From NCBI GenBank assembly GCA_017472925.1, contig JAFUNS010000048.1, positions 1 through 64,000 of the forward strand: a DNA stretch of 64,000 bases. Reading direction: 5' to 3'. Of this stretch, positions 1 through 7,103 are shown in pieces. The translations under genes and the position numbers were made by a program. How positions within the stretch are numbered: position 1 is the first letter of the stretch; every line of letters starts with the position of its first letter. A model generated the notes under the pieces. That model searched no databases and was not told the origin of the DNA. It saw only the letters and a list, made by a program, of their open reading frames with translations. This stretch comes from Bacteroides sp. GTDB taxonomy: Bacteria > Bacteroidota > Bacteroidia > Bacteroidales > Bacteroidaceae.

Positions 1-159
1 CAGATTTGCGGTTATGAATTCATCCACATGGGTAAGTTCATGGACGAAATCAAGAAGGGTACAGACGCTAACGAAGCTTTGAAGAAAGTAACAGGTACTT
101 ACGGACGCTTCACAGCTGAACAGGGTGCAGTTAAACATATTGATCCACGTCACGAATAA
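1..159 (+). CDS. 3' end of probable iron-sulfur cluster scaffold (NifU/IscU-like) protein, partial
   Basis: An open frame enters from the left edge and stops with TAA at 157-159, giving 52 visible residues that end ...DPRHE. The fragment holds no cysteine cluster or other diagnostic motif. The assignment rests on position: in Bacteroidales the gene just before the GGGtGRT gene is usually annotated as an Fe-S cluster assembly scaffold. The next start is only 18 bases downstream, so the two are probably co-transcribed. Codons are strongly biased (GGT, AAG, GCT), as in the next gene, which suggests high expression. That it codes is clear; the function is inferred from context. Confidence 0.5.
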   Translation, partial: QICGYEFIHMGKFMDEIKKGTDANEALKKVTGTYGRFTAEQGAVKHIDPRHE

Positions 160-177
160 TATAAGGAGGAAAGAACT

Positions 178-1188
178 ATGATTAGAGAAGTAAAATTCGA
201 AAGCCAAGACCGTCGCATGAAGCAGATTCTCGCTGCTTTGAACGAAAACGGTATTAAAGACATCGAAGAAGCTAACGCTATCTGCGATCAATATGGTTTG
301 GATCCTTATTTGGCATGTGAAGAAACTCAGCCAATCTGTTTCGAAAATGCTAAGTGGGCTTACGTGGTAGGTTGCGCTATCGCTATCAAGAAGGGTGTAA
401 AGACAGCTGCCGAAGCTGCTGAAGCTATCGGTATCGGTTTGCAGGCATTCTGTATTCCGGGTTCTGTAGCCGATGACCGTAAGGTAGGTCTTGGCCATGG
501 TAACTTGGCTGCTATGTTGCTCCGCGAAGAAACTAAGTGTTTTGCATTTTTGGCAGGTCACGAATCATTTGCTGCTGCTGAAGGTGCTATCAAGATTGCT
601 GCTAAGGCTGACAAGGTACGTAAGGAACCTCTCCGCGTTATCTTGAACGGTTTGGGTAAGGACGCAGCTCAAATCATCGCTCGTATCAACGGCTTTACTT
701 ATGTACAGACTGAATTCGACTACTTCACTGGCGAATTGAAGGAAGTACAACGCATCGCTTACTCAGACGGTCCTCGTGCAAAGGTTAACTGCTACGGTGC
801 CGACGATGTTCGCGAAGGTGTAGCTATCATGTGGAAGGAAGGCGTAGACGTATCTATTACAGGTAACTCTACAAACCCAACACGTTTCCAACACCCAACT
901 GCTGGTACTTATAAGAAGGAACGCGTATTGGCTGGTAAGCCATACTTCTCAGTAGCTTCTGGTGGTGGTACAGGTCGTACACTTCACCCAGATAACATGG
1001 CTGCTGGTCCTGCTTCTTATGGTATGACAGATACTATGGGTCGTATGCACTCAGATGCTCAATTCGCAGGTTCTTCATCAGTTCCTGCTCACGTAGAAAT
1101 GATGGGCTTCTTGGGTATCGGTAACAACCCGATGGTAGGTTGTACAGTAGCTTGTGCCGTTGACGTTGCTCAGGCTTTGAACAAGTAA
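178..1188 (+). CDS. GGGtGRT protein
   Basis: This 336-residue protein carries the family's name-giving motif: SGGGTGRTLHPDN near residues 260-273. It is a cytoplasmic protein of unknown biochemical role, commonly encoded next to an Fe-S scaffold gene. The start is fixed by a strong Shine-Dalgarno sequence (AAGGAGGA) ending 8 bases before ATG 178, unusual in this organism, where most genes lack one. Codon use is extremely biased (GGT, GCT, AAG, CGT), which suggests abundance. Conserved Cys and His residues could fit metal or cluster binding, but I cannot show this. A strong terminator follows directly. Confidence 0.85.
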   Translation: MIREVKFESQDRRMKQILAALNENGIKDIEEANAICDQYGLDPYLACEETQPICFENAKWAYVVGCAIAIKKGVKTAAEAAEAIGIGLQAFCIPGSVADDRKVGLGHGNLAAMLLREETKCFAFLAGHESFAAAEGAIKIAAKADKVRKEPLRVILNGLGKDAAQIIARINGFTYVQTEFDYFTGELKEVQRIAYSDGPRAKVNCYGADDVREGVAIMWKEGVDVSITGNSTNPTRFQHPTAGTYKKERVLAGKPYFSVASGGGTGRTLHPDNMAAGPASYGMTDTMGRMHSDAQFAGSSSVPAHVEMMGFLGIGNNPMVGCTVACAVDVAQALNK

Positions 1189-1206
1189 TTCATCTTTCAT
1201 TTATAT

Positions 1207-1238
1207 AGGAGGGTGTTTGAAACGCCCTCCTATTTTTC
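1207..1238 (+). terminator. Rho-independent terminator after the GGGtGRT gene
   Basis: A 9-bp stem (AGGAGGGTG 1207-1215 with CGCCCTCCT 1223-1231, one G-U pair) has a 7-base loop and is followed by ATTTTTCT. It overlaps the GTG at 1213, which argues against that codon as the start of the next gene. Confidence 0.85.
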
Positions 1239-1248
1239 TATTATATCA

Positions 1249-2025
1249 ATGAAACTCCCATTACTAAAAGCCACTTCATTCAATCATATCATCCGATTAG
1301 GAGGTCACTCCAAACCTTGGATTGTATCTACCCAAGAAGGAAACTACGTCACCAAGCTGTACAAAACCATAGACTTGGAAGCACGAAATAAAATGACAGC
1401 AGAAGTTTTGGGAAATCTGTTGGCTAAAGAATTCGATTTGAATGTACCTGAAGCCGCTATAATAGAATTTGATGATAATTTCAGGATGTCATTGGGTATG
1501 GAAGAAGAAGAAATTCTATCCACACTTGATGAGCGGAGTAAATTCGGAAGTCTATACTTGGATGAATCATATTTATATTCCCCTCTTACCGACTACAATG
1601 AAGAGTTTATCGCCAAGGATACCCTTTATGCGTTTGATTATTTCATTTGTAATCGTGACAGAACACAACTTAAGCCCAATCTTTTGATTAAGGATAGTGA
1701 AGCAGTCCTTATAGACCATGAGATGGCATTGGAAATAAATGGCGACACAATAGACCATTTTAATCAAGACTTATGGGATTCAAGATATAAGTATCATCTT
1801 TTTTATGAAAGTTTGAAATCATCCACTCCCGAAGAAAAGGAAACTTTTTTTACTGATTTTCTTTTCTACCTGCAAGAATTAAGATGGAACAAGTTTGAAG
1901 ATATATTTGTTCAATTACAAGATTTGGGATTTGATTCGCAGAAAGAAACATTGAAAGCCTATTTCAATGCGGTCTGCCAAAATCCGAATAAGTTTGTCAA
2001 AATACTTAAGGATTCTATTTCATAA
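1249..2025 (+). CDS. HipA-like kinase domain protein (HipA_2 type)
   Basis: The protein has 258 residues from ATG 1249. A GTG at 1213 is in frame but lies inside the upstream terminator hairpin, so I reject it. The N-terminal half has a kinase-like strand region (IVSTQEGNYVTKLY). The C-terminal half carries NRDRTQLKPNLL and then LIDHEMAL, matching the catalytic-loop Asp/Asn and the metal-binding IDH of HipA-family kinases. It lacks the HipA N1 domain and is shorter than HipA (about 440 residues), as expected for the HipA_2 group. The next gene, DUF3037, starts one base after its stop, so the two form an operon. The pairing is recurrent in bacteria. The substrate is unknown, and a toxin or defence role is only inference. 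Confidence 0.75.
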   Translation: MKLPLLKATSFNHIIRLGGHSKPWIVSTQEGNYVTKLYKTIDLEARNKMTAEVLGNLLAKEFDLNVPEAAIIEFDDNFRMSLGMEEEEILSTLDERSKFGSLYLDESYLYSPLTDYNEEFIAKDTLYAFDYFICNRDRTQLKPNLLIKDSEAVLIDHEMALEINGDTIDHFNQDLWDSRYKYHLFYESLKSSTPEEKETFFTDFLFYLQELRWNKFEDIFVQLQDLGFDSQKETLKAYFNAVCQNPNKFVKILKDSIS

Positions 2026-2026
2026 A

Positions 2027-2425
2027 ATGAAGACAGTATATAGCATATTGCAGTTCCGTAAGTCACTATTGAAGGATGAAGTTTTCAATATTGGCATTGC
2101 ATTCGGGTTTGTACACGAAAAAGGCAATAAAGTACTCTTCAAGTGTACGGATTACATGAGATTAAAGGACATTTATTCCGGTTTGAACGAACAGATGCTT
2201 GCTACATACATGAATTCCATTCAGAAGCGAATAGCCGAATCTGAATTTCATCTTCATGAAGATGCCCCTTTGGACAAGAACTTCAAGCTATACCTCCGTA
2301 AGAACATCTTGTTGGAAGATTCTACCGCATTGCAATTTACAACACCTAAAATTATCACTAACATAGAAGATGACAATGTGATAACAGAGAAATACAGTAA
2401 AGAATTGCTGTCTTTCTATAATTAA
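2027..2425 (+). CDS. DUF3037-like protein, partner of the HipA-like kinase
   Basis: The protein has 132 residues from ATG 2027, one base after the stop of the kinase gene. An in-frame ATG at 1967 would overlap the kinase gene by about 60 bases and is less likely. The opening YSILQFRKSLLKDEVFNIGIAFGF matches the usual start of DUF3037 proteins (YSILxF...EFxNIGIxL). DUF3037 genes are often found beside HipA-like kinase genes, which supports both calls. No catalytic motif is visible. It may be a partner or antidote of the kinase, but the sequence alone does not show this. A weak hairpin (TGGAAA/TTTCCA, about 2443-2458) lies downstream. Confidence 0.65.
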   Translation: MKTVYSILQFRKSLLKDEVFNIGIAFGFVHEKGNKVLFKCTDYMRLKDIYSGLNEQMLATYMNSIQKRIAESEFHLHEDAPLDKNFKLYLRKNILLEDSTALQFTTPKIITNIEDDNVITEKYSKELLSFYN

Positions 2426-2502
2426 AAGAAAACAATAAACATTTGGAAAAGCGTTTCCATTCTACTTATTAGAAAATATTTGAGCTTTTAGCTCTTATTC
2501 TC

Positions 2503-2656
2503 TCAATCTGAAAACCGCCAATTTGAAGACACATGGGAATAAGCAGATAAGGGTTCACGTCTTGTTTAGGCGTGGGCTGTTTGTGCTTATCTATGTGTAA
2601 AGGTACTTGGCGGTTCCTCAGATTGAAGATAAGTCACGAATGGTTCCGCCTTTTTT
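2503..2656 (+). ncRNA. Candidate structured RNA / attenuator upstream of the XRE gene
   Basis: Nested perfect stems are visible: TCAATCTGA 2503-2511 with TCAGATTGA 2618-2626; AACCGCCAA 2513-2521 with TTGGCGGTT 2607-2615; ACACAT 2529-2534 with ATGTGT 2593-2598; AGATAAG 2545-2551 with CTTATCT 2586-2592 (the last two share two bases); and CACGTC 2556-2561 with GGCGTG 2569-2574. GGCGG 2609-2613 can instead pair with CCGCC 2646-2650, just before TTTTTT 2651-2656, giving a competing terminator. The XRE gene starts 9 bases later. A 6S-like long-rod RNA, or an attenuator leader for the XRE gene, are both possible. No promoter was identified with confidence. Confidence 0.45.
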
Positions 2657-2665
2657 ATTTCTATT

Positions 2666-2896
2666 ATGATACACATAGGTAAGTTGATAGAAGAAGAGCT
2701 TCGCAGACAGGAACGTTCCGTTACTTGGTTTGCAAACAAGTTGTGTTACGAACGCACCAATGTGTATTCCATCTTTAAACGACAAAGTATTGATACAGAA
2801 CTTCTTGTTCGCATTTCTCATATCCTTCATCATAATTTCTTTGACTATTATAATCAAGAAATTAAAGAGCGTGATTTTTCATCAACACTTTCGTAA
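2666..2896 (+). CDS. Small XRE-type helix-turn-helix protein
   Basis: This 76-residue protein is almost all one DNA-binding domain. VTWFANKLCYERTNVYSIFK (residues 19-38) is the helix-turn-helix, and SIDTELLVRISHILHHNFFDYY the following helices. Small orphan XRE proteins of this kind (MIHIGKLI...) are common in Bacteroides genomes. The start codon lies 9 bases after the T-tract of a potential terminator, so expression may be controlled by attenuation. The target is unknown; autoregulation or control of the operon that follows are guesses. Confidence 0.8.
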   Translation: MIHIGKLIEEELRRQERSVTWFANKLCYERTNVYSIFKRQSIDTELLVRISHILHHNFFDYYNQEIKERDFSSTLS

Positions 2897-2940
2897 TTTA
2901 TTATCACCACACAACAACAAAAATAAACCGACTTACATTC

Positions 2941-2948
2941 TATCTTTG
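2941..2948 (+). promoter_or_regulatory. Bacteroidetes -7 box
   Basis: TATCTTTG lies 8-15 bases before ATG 2956, so the transcript would be nearly leaderless from that codon. This favours the ATG codons at 2962 or 2965 as alternative starts. Confidence 0.6.
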
Positions 2949-2955
2949 TAGAAAA

Positions 2956-3339
2956 ATGTTAATGATGAAAAGATTTAAATTCATTCTTTTATTTCTTCTA
3001 TTTCCTTTGATATTACATGCAGAGGAATTCATCGTATATAAAATACAAAGCAAAAATTTCTTACTAAAAGAAATAGTAACCCAACTAATTAAGAATAAGA
3101 CTAATAATAAAATTAAGATATCCGTTAAAGACAATATCGCATATATTTCATATAAGAGTTCATCAAGAGTAATAGAGTTTCATAAATCTCAGGAAACAAA
3201 TAACCGCTTCTATTATAAAAGGGGAAATAGTCATATCGCAAAATTATTTATTAATGAAACAAATATCAATAAAGAAGTATATTTCACTCTAGAAAAAAAC
3301 GGTAAAAGGAAAATTAAAGTATTATTAACAAGAATATGA
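2956..3339 (+). CDS. Small secreted protein of unknown function
   Basis: This 127-residue protein has a clear signal peptide (KRFKFILLFLLFPLILHAEE, cleavage probably after HA). The mature part is lysine- and asparagine-rich with no family I recognise. It reads as mostly beta-strand (KIKISVKDNIAYISYKSS, VYFTLEKNGKRKIKVLL). Three ATGs (2956, 2962, 2965) are possible starts. Its stop overlaps the start of the YidD-fusion gene (ATGA at 3336-3339), so the two are translationally coupled and may act together at the envelope. The gene is more AT-rich than the flanking core genes, suggesting acquired DNA. Confidence 0.6.
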   Translation: MLMMKRFKFILLFLLFPLILHAEEFIVYKIQSKNFLLKEIVTQLIKNKTNNKIKISVKDNIAYISYKSSSRVIEFHKSQETNNRFYYKRGNSHIAKLFINETNINKEVYFTLEKNGKRKIKVLLTRI

Positions 3340-4493
3340 TACATAAGATTCTATTTGTAATTATATCATTAGGAATAATACCTAATGCCATAGCACAATC
3401 ATTAATAGGGAAAGCTACTAATGATTATATAAGTTTCTACCAACAAGTACTTAGCAATCAAAAAAACAGCAGATGTGCTATGTATCCTTCTTGTTCTGCT
3501 TATGGAAAAATGGTTTTCAACGAAAAGCCATTTATTGAAGCCATTACATTACTTACAGATCGCATCATTAGATGCAGTCATGAACAACATTTTTATGATA
3601 TAACATATCAATATGGTTACAGAAGTTGTATTGATTTTCCTTATTATAAAAATATTCCTTTAAATATTATATCCCAAGAAAACGCACCACATACCGACAA
3701 TCTTAAAATGAATCATTATAATGATTCCATCCTACCTTTTATTAATCATCTAATCAACAAGGAAGATTATCAAAACGCTCTTTTAGAAATAGAAAGGAGC
3801 ACTTTCTATAAACCAGACTTTAATCATAATTTATATGGATTAAAACTTCTATGCTATAGAGGATTAAGTAATTATGAAAAAGGCATTTTTGAATATGAAG
3901 TTGAATTCCCAGATACAATAAAAGAAATAGATTACGTTAAGTTTCAAGCAGCATTATTATACTATAATACTTCAAACTTCAATGATGCAATAGATAAATT
4001 AAATAAGATAACCTACAAAAAAGATCCTACTGAATTATGGCAAAAAGCATACTTATTAAATGGTATAATCAAAACTCAACAGAAAAAATATAATGAGGCT
4101 ACAACCTTATTTGAACAAGCATCATTTCTACATACAAAAAAAGAACAATATGAGAACAATTTAATTATTTTGAAAAACATTCAAGAACAAAAAAGAAAAA
4201 GTCCTACTCTTGCAAGAATATTATCAATCATTCCTGGTGGAGGATATCTATATACTAATCATAAAGGGAGTGCTCTTACTGCATTTATTGTCAATTCTTT
4301 ATTAGGATATGCCACATATACAAGTATAAAAAGTAAGAACTATGGCATGGCTGGAGTATGTGGATTTCTTGGATTATCTTTTTATATCGGAAACATCAAC
4401 GGAGCAGGCAGAAGTGCCATTAGATACAACGAAAAGCAATATAAATCACATATCAAAAGACTTGAGAACAATAATCATATTTTTATTAACTAA
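3336..4493 (+). CDS. YidD-domain / TPR / membrane fusion protein
   Basis: After a signal peptide (residues 1-20, ending AIAQS), residues 25-90 hold a YidD-type pattern: YISFYQQVLS, CAMYPSCSAYG and DRIIRCSHE, with the family's conserved Cys and Tyr residues. YidD normally is a small, about 85-residue factor that helps membrane protein insertion on the cytoplasmic side; here the domain appears exported. Residues 120-285 look like tetratricopeptide helices. The C-terminus (SIIPGGGYLYTNHKG, then two hydrophobic stretches) resembles the membrane end of DUF5683-type proteins. The start overlaps the upstream stop by 4 bases. The architecture is unusual, and the function is unknown beyond an envelope location. 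Confidence 0.6.
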   Translation: MIHKILFVIISLGIIPNAIAQSLIGKATNDYISFYQQVLSNQKNSRCAMYPSCSAYGKMVFNEKPFIEAITLLTDRIIRCSHEQHFYDITYQYGYRSCIDFPYYKNIPLNIISQENAPHTDNLKMNHYNDSILPFINHLINKEDYQNALLEIERSTFYKPDFNHNLYGLKLLCYRGLSNYEKGIFEYEVEFPDTIKEIDYVKFQAALLYYNTSNFNDAIDKLNKITYKKDPTELWQKAYLLNGIIKTQQKKYNEATTLFEQASFLHTKKEQYENNLIILKNIQEQKRKSPTLARILSIIPGGGYLYTNHKGSALTAFIVNSLLGYATYTSIKSKNYGMAGVCGFLGLSFYIGNINGAGRSAIRYNEKQYKSHIKRLENNNHIFIN

Positions 4494-4506
4494 AATTTAT
4501 TTTATC

Positions 4507-5028
4507 ATGTTTATTAAATTATTTAAATCTTGCTATTTTAAGCCTATTACATTATTAATGGCTTTAGCAATGCTCACAATGTCATTTACCATGCCAAACG
4601 GAACCGTTGTACTTAAAGCTGGTACAGTAATTCCAATGGAATTAGTAAGTACAATAACTAGTAAAAACGCTCGTAGTGGACAAATGGTTGACTTTAGAGT
4701 AATGAGCGATGTTAAAGTAGATGGGAAAACAGTTATCCCTGCAGGTTCAATTGCACAAGGACAGATTGTAAGAGCAAAGAAGAGCGGTCTTTTAGGTTCT
4801 GAAGGTGAACTTGAAATATCTGTCAAGAGTGTTAAAGCTGTAGATGGAACTAACATTTATCTTAGCAGCAACAACATTTCTGACGAAGGTAGCAACAAGG
4901 TCGCATTATCTATTGTTTTAACACTATGCTGTTTATTTGGTTTTTTAATCAAAGGTGGAAAAGCTGAAATACCAGCAGGTACCCAAGTACAAGGAATGGT
5001 AGCATCAAATACCGAAATTAATGTTTAA
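4507..5028 (+). CDS. Secreted or inner-membrane-anchored beta protein, unknown function
   Basis: The protein has 173 residues from ATG 4507; an upstream in-frame ATG at 4342 lies inside the previous gene. A hydrophobic N-terminus (PITLLMALAMLTMSFTM) is a signal peptide or anchor. The middle (VVLKAGTVIPMELV, GQMVDFRVMSDVKVDGKTVIPAGS) has the strand pattern of proteins with TrbI/VirB10-like or SAF-like barrels. A second hydrophobic segment (VALSIVLTLCCLFGFLI) precedes a repeat of the same kind of motif (EIPAGTQVQGMV). It starts 13 bases after the YidD-fusion gene and is probably the last gene of that operon. Confidence 0.6.
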   Translation: MFIKLFKSCYFKPITLLMALAMLTMSFTMPNGTVVLKAGTVIPMELVSTITSKNARSGQMVDFRVMSDVKVDGKTVIPAGSIAQGQIVRAKKSGLLGSEGELEISVKSVKAVDGTNIYLSSNNISDEGSNKVALSIVLTLCCLFGFLIKGGKAEIPAGTQVQGMVASNTEINV

Positions 5029-5040
5029 TATATCTATTAT

Positions 5041-5066
5041 AAAAGGTAGCAAACAAGCTACCTTTT
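5041..5066 (+). terminator. Terminator of the YidD-fusion operon
   Basis: A perfect 10-bp stem (AAAAGGTAGC / GCTACCTTTT) with a 6-base loop. The T-run inside the 3' arm serves as the U-tract. It lies 13 bases after the stop codon. Confidence 0.85.
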
Positions 5067-5401
5067 ATCTTAAATAATCAAAGACTGTTATTAAACAGCG
5101 TCATATTTTTAAGAGTCTTTCTTTTCGGGAAGACTCTTTATATTTTACAATCCTTACATGAACAATCAGATAATAATAAATCTATTGACATTATGGGAAA
5201 TTATTATGCAAATACAGAGATATTCAAAAGTTAAGTACTCAATTGCTAATAATACTTATACATAGTTTTACGTTTCATAGAACATAGTTTTATGTTCCAT
5301 TAAACAATGTTCTCTATACAGCAGTACATCATTTAAAGAATTATACAACAAGTACCTATTTACTTTCATTTATATTCTTTTTAGCATCAGCATATTTTCA
5401 C
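5067..5401. other. Non-coding gap with a hairpin and a repeat array
   Basis: No gene is visible here. The AT-rich gap holds a perfect 9-bp hairpin (AAGAGTCTT 5111-5119 / AAGACTCTT 5130-5138, followed by TATATTTT), which may be a second terminator. It also holds the 22-bp repeat array listed separately. The promoter of the next gene lies at its right end. Confidence 0.6.
5261..5313. repeat. 22-bp-period tandem repeat, locus A
   Basis: Two full units (5261-5282 and 5283-5304) begin CATAGTTTTA and are followed by a partial third unit (CAATGTTCT, 5305-5313). GAACATA/TATGTTC forms a short perfect hairpin across the unit boundary. The same unit type recurs at loci B and C; B also shares the flank ACTTATA just before the first unit. 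Function unknown. Confidence 0.7.
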
Positions 5402-5409
5402 TATCTTTG
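5402..5409 (+). promoter_or_regulatory. -7 box for the flavin reductase operon
   Basis: TATCTTTG, 75 bases before ATG 5484. Confidence 0.65.
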
Positions 5410-5483
5410 CCTATAATACAAGAAACATATTATGGTTTTCATCGTTGAATAATGAATAAAGTATAAACAATAAAAGAAAAACA

Positions 5484-6047
5484 ATGAAAAGCTTTGGACA
5501 AAAACCGTGGGTATTACCGCAACCGGTACTCATCATCGGAACATACAATAGTGACGGAACTCCCAATGCCATGAATGCAGCATGGGGCGGACAATGGGAT
5601 GCAAAAGAAATCATGATTAGCATGGGAGCTCATGCCACCACTGAAAACTTGGACAGATGCAATGAGTTCACCGTAGCATTTGCAACCAAGGAAACAATGG
5701 TTGCATCCGATTTTGTGGGCATCGTCAGTGCCAAAAACGACTCTCAGAAGATGCAGAAGACCGGTTGGAATGCCATCAAGGCTGAAAACGTAAATGCTCC
5801 TGTATTTACAAATTTCCCGATGACATTAGAGTGCCGAATCCTCCGCAAGATTGACGAAACCGCCGACGGATACAACATCGTAGCCGAAATAGTCAATATA
5901 CTTGTAGATGAAAAATATCTAGCTAAAGATGGGAAACCAGATGTAGAGAAAATGCAACTCATCACTTACGAACCTGTTCACCATGGATATCTGATACTGG
6001 GCGAGCGCGTAGGCAATGCATTTGCCGATGGTAAAGTTTTAAAATAA
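5484..6047 (+). CDS. Flavin reductase family protein (FMN-binding split barrel)
   Basis: This 187-residue protein has the fold pattern of flavin reductase-like proteins: PVLIIGTYNSDGTPNAMNAAWGGQ (residues 14-37), a strand with TENLDRCNEFTVAF, and a C-terminal YEPVHHGYLILGERVGNAF. The family binds FMN and usually reduces flavin or transfers electrons with NAD(P)H. It lies 13 bases before a flavodoxin-like gene, so the two probably form one redox operon. The electron partner and substrate are unknown. Confidence 0.85.
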   Translation: MKSFGQKPWVLPQPVLIIGTYNSDGTPNAMNAAWGGQWDAKEIMISMGAHATTENLDRCNEFTVAFATKETMVASDFVGIVSAKNDSQKMQKTGWNAIKAENVNAPVFTNFPMTLECRILRKIDETADGYNIVAEIVNILVDEKYLAKDGKPDVEKMQLITYEPVHHGYLILGERVGNAFADGKVLK

Positions 6048-6060
6048 GAAACAACAAATT

Positions 6061-6684
6061 ATGAAAGTACTACTCATTAACGGAAGTCCCCGTCAAAAAG
6101 GAAATACAGCTACAGCACTAACAGAAGTTGCTAAACAACTCTCCAAGGAAGGTATTGATAGTGAAATCATGTGGATTGGCAACAAGCCCATCAGAGGTTG
6201 TATAGCTTGTGGACAATGTTCCGCAAAAGGTTTAGGACGTTGTGTATTTGACGATGATGTTTGTAACAAAATATCTGAGAAGTTCAAAGATGTAAATGCG
6301 CTCATTGTAGGCTCACCAGTATATTACGGACAGCCTAATGGAGCCTTACTTTCCATTATTCAACGAGCCTTTTACTCCAATGGTGCTAACATTTCAGGTA
6401 AGCCAGCTGCTTCCATTGCCGTTTGTCGCCGAGGAGGTGCCACAGCTGTATTCGAGACGTTGAACATGCCATTCCAAATGATGAATATGCCTATCGTAAC
6501 CTCACAATACTGGAACATTGTTTACGGACGAGCAGAAGGCGAAGCTGCCATGGACACCGAAGGACTTCAAACCATGCGTACCCTTGCCCGCAATATGGCT
6601 TGGTTACTAAAATCCACAAATGGAGAGAAGGCTCCAGGACTCCCTGCTGAAGAGCCAAGACAAGCCATGCATTTCATCCGATAA
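6061..6684 (+). CDS. Flavodoxin-family NAD(P)H-dependent oxidoreductase
   Basis: The N-terminus LLINGSPRQKGNT (residues 4-16) is the FMN-phosphate loop of the NADPH-dependent FMN reductase family. GCIACGQC (residues 46-53) gives three closely spaced cysteines, typical of the iron-sulfur flavoprotein branch. SPVYYGQP (about residue 84) is the second flavin loop. At 207 residues it is full length for the family. It follows the flavin reductase gene by 13 bases. Whether it really holds an Fe-S cluster cannot be told; the Cys set is shorter than the classical one. Confidence 0.85.
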   Translation: MKVLLINGSPRQKGNTATALTEVAKQLSKEGIDSEIMWIGNKPIRGCIACGQCSAKGLGRCVFDDDVCNKISEKFKDVNALIVGSPVYYGQPNGALLSIIQRAFYSNGANISGKPAASIAVCRRGGATAVFETLNMPFQMMNMPIVTSQYWNIVYGRAEGEAAMDTEGLQTMRTLARNMAWLLKSTNGEKAPGLPAEEPRQAMHFIR

Positions 6685-6702
6685 CTTAAATGCCAGCCAA
6701 GC

Positions 6703-6996
6703 ATGTACCAAAAGTTTATCATTACCCAAGATGGAGTGCTCAAATTCGGTAAGGTCTATCAACATGTAGATTTATTGGATTGGGGAGAAGAATGCCCTTA
6801 TGGAGGTGGCTTATGGAAAAAAGACGAAGGCCGTAGAGCCATTTTGCTTTATGGTCGTTCATTTGCTTTTGGTACTCCTGATTTCAATCAAGTAAGAAGA
6901 ATCGATTGGCGTGGAGTTGGTGGTACTCCATCTCCCTTATTCTTCGTACCACATTGGCCCAATGAGGATTTGTTGGTACCTGTTTATGTTATGTAA
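6703..6996 (+). CDS. Conserved hypothetical protein, 97 residues
   Basis: A small soluble protein rich in Trp, Gly and aromatic residues (LLDWGEECPYGGGLWKKDEGRRAILLYGRS). No signal peptide, membrane segment or catalytic motif is visible, and I do not recognise a named family. It lies 18 bases after the flavodoxin gene and before a terminator, so it is probably the last gene of the 5484-6996 operon. Confidence 0.6.
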   Translation: MYQKFIITQDGVLKFGKVYQHVDLLDWGEECPYGGGLWKKDEGRRAILLYGRSFAFGTPDFNQVRRIDWRGVGGTPSPLFFVPHWPNEDLLVPVYVM

Positions 6997-7002
6997 AGCT
7001 AT

Positions 7003-7036
7003 AATCCCTGTAATTCCATGCTGAGTTACAGGGATT
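7003..7036 (+). terminator. Terminator of the flavin reductase operon
   Basis: A perfect 11-bp stem (AATCCCTGTAA 7003-7013 / TTACAGGGATT 7026-7036) followed by TTTAG. Confidence 0.85.
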
Positions 7037-7050
7037 TTTAGTTTAACTAA

Positions 7051-7081
7051 TTTGAAATAATTCGATAAACACTTATCTTTG
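7051..7081 (+). promoter_or_regulatory. Complete Bacteroidetes promoter (TTTG-N19-TATCTTTG)
   Basis: TTTG at 7051-7054 and TATCTTTG at 7074-7081 are separated by 19 bases, the classic -33/-7 arrangement. ATG 7104 follows 22 bases later. Confidence 0.75.
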
Positions 7082-7103
7082 CAAAAACTCTTATTTTTAA
7101 CGT

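Noticed and set aside
1213..1248. Upstream GTG start for the HipA-like kinase
   Set aside because: The codon lies inside the GGGtGRT terminator hairpin; ATG 1249 directly after the hairpin is a better start.
4342..4506. N-terminal extension of the 173-residue exported protein
   Set aside because: It overlaps the YidD-fusion gene by about 150 bases and would hide the signal peptide beginning at 4507.
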